Positions 1 through 10,700 of a stretch of DNA of 64,000 bases are shown here, in pieces (position 1 is the stretch's first letter; each line of letters starts with the position of its first letter). The notes below the pieces were generated by a model. That model did not search any database, was not told the origin of the DNA, and saw only the letters and a program-made list of their open reading frames with translations. The stretch is from positions 124,001-188,000 of the forward strand of contig NZ_JTJC03000002.1 of NCBI RefSeq assembly GCF_000817735.3, given 5' to 3'. The stretch comes from Scytonema millei VB511283. Its GTDB lineage: Bacteria; Cyanobacteriota; Cyanobacteriia; Cyanobacteriales; Chroococcidiopsidaceae. Made by a program: the position numbers and the translations under genes.

Positions 1-2
1 TT

Positions 3-383
3 GTCAGAGTCTTGGTTGTAGACGATCACGAACTTACTCGTCTCACTCTGAAGCTAGCGATCGCTCACCAGGAAAATTTAGAACTAGTAGGATTAGCCAG
101 TAACGGCAAAGAAGCTATAGAAATGACGCAGCGCTTTCATCCAGATGCGGTTGTGCTTGACTTGCAAATGCCAGTTATGGATGGTTGGAGTGCCGCTGCC
201 AAGATTAAAGATATGCAGCCAGAGACTCAAATTATTGCCTATTCTTCTGTAGAAGATCCAAAACTTCACGATCGTCAAGCAATTGCCTGCTTTGATGCAG
301 TTTGTAGGAAAGATATTGCCACTCCAGAATTGATGAATATTATTAAAGAATTAAAACAACAACAAGAAATAAATCGCTCGTAA
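3..383 (+). CDS. Response regulator receiver protein (5' end outside window)
   Basis: The reading frame is open from base 3, and the VLVVDDH strand reads from the window edge, so a few N-terminal codons are probably missing. It is a single CheY-like receiver domain: acidic pair DD at the start, phosphoacceptor Asp in VVLDLQMPVMDG, and a Lys in the CRKDI segment near the end. A short tail follows and no DNA-binding output domain is present. In the family such proteins relay phosphate in two-component signalling, either through protein contacts or as phosphate sinks. No kinase is adjacent, so its partner is unknown. Confidence 0.85.
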   Translation, partial: VRVLVVDDHELTRLTLKLAIAHQENLELVGLASNGKEAIEMTQRFHPDAVVLDLQMPVMDGWSAAAKIKDMQPETQIIAYSSVEDPKLHDRQAIACFDAVCRKDIATPELMNIIKELKQQQEINRS

Positions 384-497
384 ACAATGGTTTGAACAAG
401 ATGAGTTCGTAGTGGGCAATACGATTTGTTAGCACTGGAAAGCGATTCTAGAAATCGGCTTCCGGTGCTTTTCCTTTAGAGCGCAGGAAATAATAGA

Positions 498-680
498 TTA
501 GTTAGTCGCGTTGTCAGGAAAAGTGCGCTTAAATTCATCAAGTAAGTCGTCCATTTCTTCTAAAGCTTGATTGACATCTATTCTTAGCGTGCCTAAGTTA
601 GGTTGTTCTAACAAGCGCAACAATGATTCGCGTTTTTCTTCAAGTACGACAATTCTTGCTTTCAAAGTTTCAATATCCAT
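498..680 (-). CDS. Small coiled-coil hypothetical protein
   Basis: A 60-residue protein starting MDIETLKAR. It is rich in Leu, Glu and Arg with a heptad-like pattern (IVVLEEKRESLLRLLEQ), so it is probably mostly helical or coiled-coil. A longer reading from 725 exists, but the start at 680 gives the more protein-like sequence. I do not recognise a characterised family. It is probably a conserved small cyanobacterial protein. No function is assigned. Confidence 0.55.
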   Translation of the reverse strand: MDIETLKARIVVLEEKRESLLRLLEQPNLGTLRIDVNQALEEMDDLLDEFKRTFPDNATN

Positions 681-759
681 CGTTGAGTCCTTGTTTGATT
701 CTGCCCTTATTGTAGTAGAAATCAAAAGTTAAAAGTCAAAAGTTATAACAGATCGCTGT

Positions 760-1269
760 TCACTCCTCACTATTATTGGATTCACCAGATTCTAGTCGTT
801 TAGCAGTAAAGGCAATTTCTCTAGCTGTCTCACCTATGCTGAGTTTACCCGCAATCTTTTCTGGTTGAATCTGACTAGAAATCGCGATCGCATTTACAAC
901 TGCTGCTACAGGTCGGCGACAAATTGTCGCTAAAGGAACATTGCCAGTGAACTGCAAGGTGCGATCGCTTAGTTTTCCTGTGAGAGTCGGTCTTTTTTCT
1001 CCAACTCTAGCCTTGTGTGAGCTACTTTCTGCTAATAATAAAGACCCGTTTAAGTAAATACCAGATTGCTGTATGTCTAACACTAAGTTTGATAGCTCTA
1101 GACAATCAGGCAAATTTTGGTCGAGAGACAACAGATAACGTCCTTGAATTGATGGCTGTGCTTTCAGATTAGCCTCCCCGTAGGCAGAAACAACTTTAAA
1201 CAACAGTAAAACCGAACCAATTGCAATACCGTAAAAAGCTAAAGATTTGAGGTTGAAGTGATTTTTCAT
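760..1269 (-). CDS. Hypothetical exported or membrane-anchored protein
   Basis: 169 residues. The N terminus is a typical signal or anchor segment (positive MKNHFNLK, then a hydrophobic stretch to about residue 28). The rest is a soluble domain of about 140 residues with two Cys (in PDCLEL and ATICRR) that could form a disulfide in an oxidising compartment. The ILNGSL- and LTGKLS-like segments suggest beta strands. It follows the antiporter gene on the same strand, separated by a heptamer-repeat tract, so cotranscription is possible but not shown. Family not recognised. Confidence 0.6.
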   Translation of the reverse strand: MKNHFNLKSLAFYGIAIGSVLLLFKVVSAYGEANLKAQPSIQGRYLLSLDQNLPDCLELSNLVLDIQQSGIYLNGSLLLAESSSHKARVGEKRPTLTGKLSDRTLQFTGNVPLATICRRPVAAVVNAIAISSQIQPEKIAGKLSIGETAREIAFTAKRLESGESNNSEE

Positions 1270-1277
1270 GAACGATG

Positions 1278-1391
1278 GTAATTGTAATTGGTAATTGGAT
1301 TGTAATTAGTAATTGGGTGGTGCGTGGTGCGTGAATCGCCTCTGGCTCCTGTTCGCTGATAACTGATAACTGTTCACTGATAACTGATAAC
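1278..1391. repeat. Heptamer (STRR-type) repeat tract
   Basis: Short 7-bp units (variants of TAATTGG, GTGCGTG and AACTGAT) fill the gap. They also encode the last residues (ISYQ) of the antiporter on the minus strand. Confidence 0.7.
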
Positions 1392-3521
1392 ATCAAGGTG
1401 AGAACTGACTTGACTGTGGCGACGGGCAATTAGCAGGGAAGATTGACACTGGATGGCTAATTCATCTGTATATCTGCCAAGAGTTTGTCGTTCGATTCCC
1501 CAGGCGCGACTCATGCCAACTATGGTTAAATCGACATGGGCTGATGCTTCTACGACTGCTAAAATCGGTTCGGAAGTTTCTTTTGGTTGAATTATAGAAA
1601 TGCGATCGCGCATTTTCTGGGGCAGTTGTTGCATAACATTACGTAACTCGTAACTGAACTCGCTTGTTGCTGGTGTTGCTGGTGTTGCTTGCAGCACTGA
1701 CAAAGATGCCGTGTCGCAATTCGCTAGCAGGCGCAGAGCCATGACTAACGCTAGGTCATCGTGAATATTGCCAATATAAGGCACTAGCAGCGATTCTAAG
1801 TTTTGTTTGCCGCGATCGATGTATACTGCTACGTCTACTGGAGCAAGACTGAGAATTTGACCGACACGTCCACCTAAACGATTGTTACTAAAAGCCGGAC
1901 GATGCCAACCGACGACAATTAAACTAACGCTGTCAAGTTTGGCAATCTCGGTTGTAGCTCTAGCAACGTCGTTGCTGACGCGAACGATGGGATGAATTAG
2001 AGAACGAATTGACGGTGGTTCTAGAGTTTGGATCGATTCTTCTAGCTGTTGGTAGCGCTCTTGAATTAACCTGTCAGCGGCTTCTGGCGTACTTTGGAAG
2101 GCGTAGTCTTCTTCAATTTCGATCAAACTGAGCGGATGGACGATCGCAGCAGACGATTGCCCGCCAGCGATCGCTGCTGCTAATTGCAACAGTCCTTGTT
2201 GAGTACTGGGATTTGCTACTGGGACTAAAATTCTATACGCTGGAGTTACAGGCTCTATATCACCTGCTTGTTGTGGTTCTGGTTCTACCAAATCTAATTT
2301 AATCAGTCGTTTTGGATACGTCCATTCCAGCAATGGTGAGGTCATAAACGTTGTCACCAATGCCATAATCACCAACATGGTAAATAGTAAAGGCGAGATC
2401 ACGCCTAGACTCAAACCAATGTTAAGGACGATCAACTCTGTCAAGCCACGGGTATTCATCAACCAACCCAAGGCTGATGCTTCCCGCTTATCGATGCCAC
2501 TGACACGCGCCGCTACATAAGTACCGATGTACTTTCCCGCGATCGCCACTACTAGAACCAATAAACACAACAGCCATAATTCCGGGCGGTTGAGCAAACC
2601 AATTTGGGTTCTGATCCCGCTGTAGGCAAAAAAGACGGGGAGTAAAAAGATTAAAACGAAGTCTTCTGTCTTTTGGGCAATCTCCCGCACCAGATCGTGA
2701 TCTTTGGGCATGACTGCACCGACTAAGAACGCCCCAAAAATCAAGTGAATGCCAATGACTTCGGTAATTAAAGCAGAGATCACCACCCCCATGTAAATGC
2801 AAGCTAAGAGAAATTGCGTCAAACGTCCGGTACGATGAAACAGTTTGGCAATATACCGTAAACACCAGCGCCCTGCTGTCACCATCAAGCCTATGTAGAC
2901 GATCGCCGCGATAATTGTCGGAATAGCCTTGACAAAATCACCCTCTTTTGCGACTGCGATCGCCACTGCCAAAACGCACCAAGCCGTGACATCATCCACT
3001 GCCGCACACGTTAGCGCTAACGTACCCAAGCGCGATCGCTGCAAGTTATTCTCGGTAATAATCCGCGCTAAGACTGGAAATGCCGTAATTGACATTGCTG
3101 CGCCCAGAAACAGGGCAAAGGCAGTGAAGGAAACACTCCCATCAGATACTAAGGGATAAAGAATTATGGCTGAGAGCGTCCCCAAAGAAAAAGGCACTAA
3201 AATACTGACGTGAGAAGTAAGGATCGCTATATCTAACTGTCCGCTCAAGTATTTAGGATTTAGCTCTAAGCCAATTAAAAACATGAAAAAGATCAGTCCG
3301 ATCTGAGACAGCACGTTTAGGTAAGGAAGCGTTTCAGATGGAAACAATGCTGCGGCAAGATCTGGGGCAATTAAACCAAATAGCGAGGGACCAAGCATAA
3401 TTCCCGCAACGATTTCACCAATGACTAATGGTTGCTTGATCCAGCGACATCCCATTCCCACAATCCGCGAGAGTGCTATGACGATCAGCACTTCAATTAA
3501 AACGAGAATAACTGCGTGCAT
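1374..3521 (-). CDS. Cation:proton antiporter (CPA2/Kef type) with C-terminal universal-stress domains
   Basis: 715 residues from ATG at 3521, which is preceded by a strong GGAGGAAG ribosome site; an in-frame start 21 codons further upstream lacks one. The first 390 residues or so are a multi-span Na/H-exchanger domain with the ion-binding-type acidic pair in CAAVDDVTAW and a GEIVAGIMLGPSL segment near the N terminus. Two universal-stress-protein-like domains follow (ILVPVANPST and LLVPYIGNIHDD starts). Family role: monovalent cation/proton exchange at the plasma or thylakoid membrane, with the cytosolic domains probably regulatory. The last four residues (ISYQ) come from a heptamer repeat, so the C-terminus has been rewritten by repeat DNA. 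Confidence 0.9.
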   Translation of the reverse strand: MHAVILVLIEVLIVIALSRIVGMGCRWIKQPLVIGEIVAGIMLGPSLFGLIAPDLAAALFPSETLPYLNVLSQIGLIFFMFLIGLELNPKYLSGQLDIAILTSHVSILVPFSLGTLSAIILYPLVSDGSVSFTAFALFLGAAMSITAFPVLARIITENNLQRSRLGTLALTCAAVDDVTAWCVLAVAIAVAKEGDFVKAIPTIIAAIVYIGLMVTAGRWCLRYIAKLFHRTGRLTQFLLACIYMGVVISALITEVIGIHLIFGAFLVGAVMPKDHDLVREIAQKTEDFVLIFLLPVFFAYSGIRTQIGLLNRPELWLLCLLVLVVAIAGKYIGTYVAARVSGIDKREASALGWLMNTRGLTELIVLNIGLSLGVISPLLFTMLVIMALVTTFMTSPLLEWTYPKRLIKLDLVEPEPQQAGDIEPVTPAYRILVPVANPSTQQGLLQLAAAIAGGQSSAAIVHPLSLIEIEEDYAFQSTPEAADRLIQERYQQLEESIQTLEPPSIRSLIHPIVRVSNDVARATTEIAKLDSVSLIVVGWHRPAFSNNRLGGRVGQILSLAPVDVAVYIDRGKQNLESLLVPYIGNIHDDLALVMALRLLANCDTASLSVLQATPATPATSEFSYELRNVMQQLPQKMRDRISIIQPKETSEPILAVVEASAHVDLTIVGMSRAWGIERQTLGRYTDELAIQCQSSLLIARRHSQVSSHLDVISYQ

Positions 3522-3647
3522 AACTTCCTCCAGCAGCAGATGCCCATATGATGATCTTTTAATCATCTCTGTAGTGTCAACCAATTTTAGATTTTGAATT
3601 TTAGATTTTGGATTAACTTTGCGATCGCAACTCAGTAGAGGCGCGGT

Positions 3648-4316
3648 TTACTGCTTTGCCGAGGCTAATTTGTCGGCAATGCGGGTAGTTTCTGGCAGAC
3701 GATATTTTGGCGTACATTGCAAAACATAATCGATCGCAGTCATTAAGCTGACTCGATGCCCGCTAGAAATATATAGTGGTTTTGTCCCAGTTCTGGTTCT
3801 AAGCACTGCACCAATAGTTTCTCCTTTATCAGTTAATAGTTGCCAACTACCTCGTGCTGCTGGGACTTCTTGATGTTTGCCAATCAGTAAAGACTTGGCT
3901 ACGCCTATAGTTGGTATATCCACAATTAGCCCTAAATGACAAGCGATCCCGAATCGGCGTGGATGGGCAATTCCTTGACCGTCACACAAGATAATGTCTG
4001 GTGTAATGTTAATTTTTTCCAAGGCATCAAGAACGGCAGGAACTTCCCGAAATGATAAGAATCCTGGGATATAGGGAAAACTTGTCGGACGACGCGCGAT
4101 CGCTGTTTCTTGCAGTTGCAAACTCGGAAAGCTCAGCACGGCAACCGCAGCTCGACTTATCGTACCATTTGCCTCAAAACCCATATCTACGCCTGCAACA
4201 TACCGTACCGGGGTCTGAATGCGATCTGTAGTAATAATTTCACCTCGTAATTTTTCTTGAATTGCGATCGCTTCTGCTGTAGTTAAAGCCCAAGTATGGC
4301 GTTGGTTAATTTTCAT
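3648..4316 (-). CDS. nfi: Endonuclease V (deoxyinosine repair)
   Basis: 222 residues, the normal length. The catalytic set is visible: GVDMGF with Asp44, the wedge motif PYIPG at 81-85 followed by FLSFRE with Glu91, DGQG with Asp112, and GVAKS with Lys141. The family cleaves the second phosphodiester bond 3' of deoxyinosine and acts in repair of deaminated adenine. It stands alone between the antiporter and a repeat tract on the same strand. No unusual substitutions are seen. Confidence 0.95.
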   Translation of the reverse strand: MKINQRHTWALTTAEAIAIQEKLRGEIITTDRIQTPVRYVAGVDMGFEANGTISRAAVAVLSFPSLQLQETAIARRPTSFPYIPGFLSFREVPAVLDALEKINITPDIILCDGQGIAHPRRFGIACHLGLIVDIPTIGVAKSLLIGKHQEVPAARGSWQLLTDKGETIGAVLRTRTGTKPLYISSGHRVSLMTAIDYVLQCTPKYRLPETTRIADKLASAKQ

Positions 4317-4318
4317 GA

Positions 4319-4365
4319 ATCAGTTATCAGTTATCAGTTATCAGTTATCAGTTATCAGTTATCAG
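4319..4365. repeat. Heptamer repeat CAGTTAT, about six copies
   Basis: Perfect tandem 7-bp unit directly upstream of the endonuclease V start codon. It leaves almost no room for a conventional ribosome site. Confidence 0.9.
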
Positions 4366-4532
4366 CGAATCGCGATCCAGGGATAGGCTTATCTTAAGAT
4401 TTTTAGCAATTTTCCCCAGATTATATTATTTGAGTGCTTAATACAATTAAAGCTAAACAGTAGAAATTAGCAATGAATGATTGGTATTTAATAACTGAAT
4501 TAATAAGTAGACAGCAACTTGACTTTTTACCT

Positions 4533-4562
4533 AACCACTAGCCACTAGCCACTAGCCACTAA
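4533..4562. repeat. Heptamer repeat CCACTAG tract
   Basis: Four copies of a different 7-bp unit end only a few bases before the ATG of the SPFH-domain gene. Confidence 0.85.
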
Positions 4563-4566
4563 TTTT

Positions 4567-5385
4567 ATGAGAAACAGCGATTATCTTAAAACAAGTTTAC
4601 CTTTTGCTGGCGGGATCGTTCTATTGATCGTGGCATTTATCTTTCGCCCTTTTGCGATCGTTAATGCAGGAGAAAGAGGTGTAATGATGCAATTTGGCAA
4701 AGTTCAAGAGGGGATTTTAGATGAAGGATTGCACCTAATTATGCCTTTTGTCACCACAGTTAAAAATTTGAGCGTGCGGGTTCAGAAAAATAGTTTTAAT
4801 GCTGATGCTGCTTCTAAAGACTTGCAAAAAGTTACCACGGAATTAGCTGTTAACTGGCACATCGATCCCGCGCAAGTCAATAAAATTTTTCAACGAGTCG
4901 GAGATGAAGAACGAATCGTTGACGGTATCATCACCCCAGCCGTCTCTGAAGTTCTCAAAGCGGCAACTGCAAAAAAAACTGCGGAAGAAATTATTACCAA
5001 AAGAACAGAATTGAAGGCAGAAATTGACGAGGCTCTAAAATCTCGTTTAGGAGATTATGGAGTCATGGTAGACGACGTTTCTCTAGTGAATTTTTCCTTC
5101 TCGCCAGAGTTTAGTAAAGCTATTGAGTCAAAACAAATTGCCGAACAAGAAGCCAAGCAAGCCGATTTTGTTGCCTTAAAAGCGACAAAAGAAGCACAAG
5201 CAGAAGTTAACCGCGCTAAAGGACAAGCAGAAGCGCAAAGATTGCAGCGACTCACTTTGACTCCAGAAATATTGCAAAAACAAGCAATTGAAAAATGGGA
5301 TGGGCGTTTTCCTACAGTCATGAGCGGCAACAGTAGTCTACCTTTAATAAATATCAATCCTGCCGATCTAAATAATAAAAAATAA
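4567..5385 (+). CDS. Prohibitin-family (SPFH domain) membrane protein
   Basis: 272 residues. One N-terminal transmembrane helix (LPFAGGIVLLIVAFIF), then an SPFH domain opening with VNAGERGVMMQFGKV, and a long charged helical region (about 180-235, rich in Ala, Glu, Lys and Gln) typical of prohibitin coiled-coils. These proteins form large membrane-associated rings that chaperone membrane proteins or organise membrane domains. It is monocistronic, with heptamer repeats on both sides. Confidence 0.9.
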   Translation: MRNSDYLKTSLPFAGGIVLLIVAFIFRPFAIVNAGERGVMMQFGKVQEGILDEGLHLIMPFVTTVKNLSVRVQKNSFNADAASKDLQKVTTELAVNWHIDPAQVNKIFQRVGDEERIVDGIITPAVSEVLKAATAKKTAEEIITKRTELKAEIDEALKSRLGDYGVMVDDVSLVNFSFSPEFSKAIESKQIAEQEAKQADFVALKATKEAQAEVNRAKGQAEAQRLQRLTLTPEILQKQAIEKWDGRFPTVMSGNSSLPLININPADLNNKK

Positions 5386-5928
5386 TTACGAGCGATCGGT
5401 TGTTCAAGAGTGGCTGGTGGCTGGTGACTAGTGGTTGGAATATTTTCTAGCTACCAGCGTTGACTAGCCACCCTCTACTGATAACTGATAACTGTTACTT
5501 AAATGTTTCGCTTGCATTCATAATATCTCTTGTACTCTTAGTCTAAAATCTCTCAAGCGAGACACTTTTTATACAAATTTTTTTTGCTGAAGTGGCTGTA
5601 AGCTCTTACGCTAGTCATTTGTATTTAAAAATCACAGAAAAACATTTATACTTAACTTTCTTGTGTTCTACGTAAAATGAATGCCTATTCCTAAAGATAT
5701 AAGCCAGCTGGTATAGTGAGACACTTTTTATTTGTGCTAACTACCTTAATACTAGTTAGTGGATAGAACGTTCTATTTAATAGCACCAGTCTTGGTGGAA
5801 TGCATTAGTTACTGGGTGCGGGTGCTGACTGTTAAGCCCCGCTTGCCCATTTCACTTGACTGTGGTGCTTCAGAGTGAGTCCGTAAGTCCGTAAGATTGT
5901 CCAAATCAAATAGGAATAAGGCAAAACA
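5386..5928. other. Intergenic region, about 540 bp, no gene seen
   Basis: Heptamer repeats occupy roughly 5410-5490. The segment GAGACACTTTTTAT occurs twice (about 5560 and 5719), a short direct repeat that may be regulatory. The rest is AT-rich and has no credible coding frame. Confidence 0.5.
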
Positions 5929-6801
5929 ATGAAACCGCTGATTTCCCCAGAAGAACTTGCGACTTTAGTGCAGCAGGAGCCAATAGCGATCGTTGACACT
6001 CGCGCTTCAGAAGAGTACGCAATTGCCCATGTTCCTGGTGCAGTCAATATTCGCGAGATTTTTACTTATTTAGCTGCCTCTACACCCGAAGGATTGAATA
6101 GCCTGCACGCGGAATTTGCCAAACTTTTAGGCGCAGCTGGTATTTCAGGTAGAGAAAAGATTGTCATCTACGAAGAGGCAATGAATAAAGGCTTTGGACA
6201 ATCTTGTCGAGGATACTTTCTGCTGAAGTATTTTGGTTGTCAGCAAGTATCTGTATTGCATGGCGGTTATCAAGCTTGGTTAAAGATGGGGTTGCCGACA
6301 ACTGCTGAAGTTCCTACACCAGAACCAACAACGTTTGTGATGGACATCGATCCGGCAATTATGGTGACTACAGAACAGATGTTGCAATCTTTGGACGACC
6401 CAGCCATTATCAAGTTAGACGTGCGCGATCGTGATGAGTGGATGGGTGACAGTTCTTCTCCCTATGGTGTAGATTTCTGCCCCCGCAAAGGTAGGATTCC
6501 CGGTGCGGTTTGGATTGAGTGGTATGACTTCATGGTTCCCAACGCTGAAATTCCTACATTTCGTTCTAAAGAAGAAATTTTAGCGATGTGCGAGAAGGTG
6601 GGCATTACTCCAGAGTCAACGGTATATGTCTACTGTTTTAAAGGTTCTCGCGCCTCCAACACCTTAATTGCCCTTCAAGAAGCGGGAATTAAAAACGTGA
6701 GAAACTATTTTGCTTCTTGGAATGAATGGTCTCGCGATCCATCTTTGCCAATTGAGACAGGCAAACCAGTTATCAGTTATCAGTTAACAGTTAACAGTTA
6801 A
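5929..6801 (+). CDS. Sulfurtransferase with two rhodanese domains
   Basis: 290 residues, the size of thiosulfate or 3-mercaptopyruvate sulfurtransferases. The N-terminal rhodanese domain is non-catalytic. The second carries the active-site loop CFKGSR with Cys236 in VYVYCFKGSRASNT. Family reaction: transfer of sulfane sulfur to a thiophilic acceptor through a cysteine persulfide. AGGAATAAGG before the ATG is a plausible ribosome site. The last residues, ISYQLTVNS, are encoded by heptamer repeats, so the natural terminus probably lies near PIETGKP. Confidence 0.9.
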   Translation: MKPLISPEELATLVQQEPIAIVDTRASEEYAIAHVPGAVNIREIFTYLAASTPEGLNSLHAEFAKLLGAAGISGREKIVIYEEAMNKGFGQSCRGYFLLKYFGCQQVSVLHGGYQAWLKMGLPTTAEVPTPEPTTFVMDIDPAIMVTTEQMLQSLDDPAIIKLDVRDRDEWMGDSSSPYGVDFCPRKGRIPGAVWIEWYDFMVPNAEIPTFRSKEEILAMCEKVGITPESTVYVYCFKGSRASNTLIALQEAGIKNVRNYFASWNEWSRDPSLPIETGKPVISYQLTVNS

Positions 6802-6906
6802 TAGTTATTAGTGGCTAGTGACTGGTGACTGGTGACTAGAAAAGAGTTCAACCATTAGCTACTAACCACTAGCCACTAGCCACCAGCCACTCACCAATTA
6901 CCAATT
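6766..6906. repeat. Compound heptamer repeat tract
   Basis: Successive runs of CAGTTAT-, GTGACTG- and CCACTAG-like 7-bp units. The left end is translated as the tail of the sulfurtransferase. Confidence 0.8.
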
Positions 6907-6907
6907 A

Positions 6908-7495
6908 TTAATTATTAATTACCAATTGCCTTTGCAGTTGGTACATACGGTTGAATAATTGCCAGCAATACTGTTCTGATAAGCCGCAGGTCACTGCACC
7001 TCTGAGAACTACATCAAAATACCAGTCGTTCGGGGGCATTTCTGTTGTTAGTTTATTCACGACAACGTATGTCCTCACGCCTTTGTAGATACGTTCTCGG
7101 CTGTGGACGCTGATTCTTTCGTGACGATACCAATTTTCGGAGACTCCCTCACGGCGATCGAGGGCTTGGCTGAGGCGCTTTGGTAGCATGTACAATACCC
7201 CTTCTACACTGGCTGTTTCATCGGGGACGACATCCAATACACCAGAGTTTCGCAACGGAGAGTAAGAATAAAAGCCCAACCTGTAACCTTTGAGAGTCGC
7301 AGGACCGATCGCATATATGTGAGTTTTTTCACCGAGCGATCGCTTTAAATCTACCGGACACATACAAGAGCCGTAAGCAAAATAGTAAAACATCGGTTCG
7401 CGTTGATGTTGCTGACTCACATAAGCATTACCGATCGCGTTCTTACCGATAGTTTCATCAGTGCTTGCTACTTGCAACTGTCCTAGCCTGCTCAT
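6908..7495 (-). CDS. Gamma-glutamylcyclotransferase-like protein
   Basis: 195 residues from the ATG at 7495. The fold-defining N-terminal motif FAYGSCMCP lies about 38 residues in, so the true start may be the ATG at 7393 (MFYYFAYGS), which gives 161 residues, closer to the family. A LPKRLSQALDRREG segment supplies the expected Glu region. Family members cyclise gamma-glutamyl amines to 5-oxoproline; the substrate cannot be told from sequence alone. Neither start has a strong ribosome site. Confidence 0.8.
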   Translation of the reverse strand: MSRLGQLQVASTDETIGKNAIGNAYVSQQHQREPMFYYFAYGSCMCPVDLKRSLGEKTHIYAIGPATLKGYRLGFYSYSPLRNSGVLDVVPDETASVEGVLYMLPKRLSQALDRREGVSENWYRHERISVHSRERIYKGVRTYVVVNKLTTEMPPNDWYFDVVLRGAVTCGLSEQYCWQLFNRMYQLQRQLVINN

Positions 7496-7611
7496 AAGCT
7501 CATGATATTACTTGCTATTAGCATCATCTTATCAGACTCTCTGGCTTAAAGCAACGTATCTTGATAGTCTAACCGTAGATTAGTCATCAGTTGTCAGTTA
7601 TCAGTTATCGT

Positions 7612-7678
7612 AGGGGCGGGTTTAGCAAATAGATTGACAGTCAAAGCTATAAATTTTTGCTCAAAATCCGCCCGTACA
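7612..7678. repeat. Dispersed palindromic element (GGGGCGGG...CCCGCCC)
   Basis: Ends TAGGGGCGGGTTT and AATCCGCCCGTACA are inverted relative to each other around an AT-rich core, flanked by heptamers. A related element lies inside the first NRPS gene at 28061-28130. Confidence 0.7.
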
Positions 7679-7725
7679 AAAGTCAGTTATCAGTTAATTC
7701 TGACTTACGACTTACGACTTACGAC

Positions 7726-10700
7726 TTACATTGACAAACTCAACTGCGAGCCATTTTGCGTTTTGACAACTTCGATCCGGGCTTGGAAAGCTTCTTTGAA
7801 ATAGGGCATGTGCGTTACTGCGAGAATGCAGGAAAAGTCAGCCGCAATCGCGTTTACTGCGGCAATTAGGCGATCGCATCCTTCTTGGTCTTGCGTGCCA
7901 AAACCTTCATCGACGATCAACAATTGTAAAGATGCTCCTGCTCTTTGGGCTAACAATCTCGCTAGCGCTAGTCTAATGGCAAAGTTAATCCGAAATGCCT
8001 CGCCGCCAGAGTAAGTTTCGTAAGGTCTGGTTCCCCGTGCATCGGCAATTAAGATATCTAAGGTGTCGATCGTTTTGGCATTTTTTTTCGCCGCGCGTCC
8101 GCTACGTCCGGTTTTTTGAGTAATAAATTGGACGTGCAACTGGTTGGCAGACAGTCGCGCTAACAATTGATTGGTTTCGGCTTCGAGTTGAGGGAGTAGA
8201 TTTTCAATCATCAGCGCTTGAATGCCATTTTTGCCAAACGCCTGCCCTAATTCTTGATAAACTCGCTGTTGCCGACGAGCGACTTGGAGCTGTTGCTGCT
8301 GTTGTTCGTGTTGAGCCTGCATCGCAGCTAATTGTTGAGATTGCTGCTGCAAGCGTCCTAACTGGCTGAGGCGATCGTCGAGTTGGCGGCGACGAAACGC
8401 CAATTGCGATTCTAAAGTTTGACTTTCCGTTGTCGTGTTGGGAGACTGTTCTAGTTTTTGAATTACTTCTTCAATCTGAACGGCAATAACTTGGCGTTCG
8501 GCGGTTCTGGCTTGTACTGCTGCCGCTAAATCACGCGATCGCTGCTCTAGTTGAGGATATTGTTCTTGAGCCGAGAGCAGTTGTTGATAGCTCAATTGCC
8601 ATGCTTGGGCTTGTCGAATTGCCGTTCTGAGGGCGCTGTGTCGATCTGGATCGTAACCGATCCGATCAATCCGACTGGCGATCGCGGCGATTTGTTTGGC
8701 ACATTCAGACTCAACTTGGTATTGCTCAATTTGCTGAGACAGATCGTCAATTTGCGTTCTCATCTCCGGTTGTCGGGCGATAATTTGTGCCTGTCGCTTT
8801 TGAGCATCTTTAATTTGTGCTTGTCGCACTTCTGCCCATCGTAATTTATCAACTTCGCTCCGCGCTAAAGCATGGCTTTCTTCGCTGTAGTTGAGTTGTT
8901 GAAGTTGGGAATTGAGTTGATTTAATTCTGTTTGTAAATCGGCGGCGTAGTCTCCCTGAGCTAGCGATCGCTCTAGGTGTTGTTTTTCTGCTGCAATTTG
9001 TTCCAAGCGACTTTGCAACTCATCGCTAGCAGATAGTTGCGCGATCACCTGTCCCCGTTGCTCTCGTAAAGCATCGTATTGGGTAAGTTTCTGCGCGACT
9101 TCCCGATATCGTCGTCGCAGTTCTTGAATTTCAGTTTCCGTGACTACCAGCTGTTCTCGGACAACTATAAATTGTTCTTCAGTATCCCTTTTCTGTTCTT
9201 TAGTTTTGTCTACCACGCGATTCCAATGATGTTCGTCCAAAGGACGCTCGCACAAGGGACACACCGCATCCGGTACGGAGAGCATCTGAATTTTTTGCTC
9301 GACTTCTCCTAATTGCTTTTCAAATTCTCGTTGTTGCTCTTGCAGGCGTTCGAGAAAATGGCGGCGTTCCTGTCCTTTTTCCCGTACCCGTTCGATATAG
9401 ACTTTATCTTTCTCTAGCTGCTCGATTTGGACTGCTACTTCTGTCGCGGTTTGTTGTAACTGTGACTGAGTCGATTGCTGCTGGCTCAAGGTAATTTGTT
9501 GCGTTTCCAGTTCTTCTAGTTTCGCAGTTAACCGCGCTTGGACTTTATCAATTTGAGCTTGCAGGGTATTACGCCGCTGGATTAAAGGAGAGACTTGGAG
9601 TTGCAGCCGATCTAAATTTGCCAAGCGATCGCGGGCGGCGGCGAGTTGTAAGACTCCTGCTTCTACTTCCGCCGATTTGCTCAGAGCTTGTTGGGTTTCC
9701 TGTTCTTGCTGCTGTAAAATAACGAGTTGACCTTCAGCACGTTGTAATTGGCGCTGAAGTTCGTTAACTTGTTGTACGAGTTGCTGCTGTAATTGAGTCC
9801 GTTGTTGTTGGGCGTGGGTATATTCCTGAAATTTGGCGCTGAATTCTTCTTCCTGCCCCAAGAGATTTTGGTAATGTTGGTATCCGGCTTTAATTTCTGA
9901 CTCTCGATCTAAAATCTCTGCTACAGCTGCCAGTTGAGACTCGATCGCTAAATGCTCTTGTTGGAGGCGATCGCGATCTGCCGTTAAATTTTGAGATTGC
10001 TGTTTGAGGAAACTTAATTGTTGTTCCCAGTTTTGTTGTTGGCTGCGGATGACTTGTAAGCTTTTGAGTTGAATCTCGTCAAAAGCTTGTTCTTGCTGCA
10101 ACTGGTTGACTTGAGCTTCAATTTCTGCTAGCTGAGTGGCGATCGCTTCTTGCTGTTGTAATTGGGTGGCGATCGATTGCAAAGTCTGCTCTAGTTGATC
10201 GGCTTGAGCGCGAAAAGATTTCGACAGATCTTTTGCCCGTTCTTCTAGTTCGTCATAACGATGCAGTTTGAGTAACTCCGCCAAAATTTCTTTGCGCTCG
10301 TTTGGGCGCTTGAGCATGAATTCATCAGCTCGTCCCTGACGCAAGTAAGCTGAGTTAATAAATGTTTCGTAGTCCAGCTTAACGTGTTCTAAAATTAATG
10401 ACTGAGTGGCTCGGACTCCCTTTTCAGTCAGCGAGCGAAAACCTTGTGGCGTTTCAACTTGAAACTCTAGGGAACTGCTTTGTCCTCGGTAACGGGTACG
10501 AATCACGCGATATTTGTGGCGATCGCTGTAAAACAGAAAATCAACCCGTACTTCTTTTGCTCCAGAATGAATGATATCATCTTCGGCGACAGCACGACTC
10601 TGACCCCAAACCGCCCAGGTAATCGCTTCCAGTAGAGACGATTTACCCGCGCCATTCGAGCCACATATACAGGCAATATGTAGTCCGCTAAAATCAAGAG

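Noticed and set aside
4319-4365. CRISPR-like array of short repeats
   Set aside because: The units are 7 bp with no unique spacers; similar tracts with different heptamers occur in most intergenic regions of the window.
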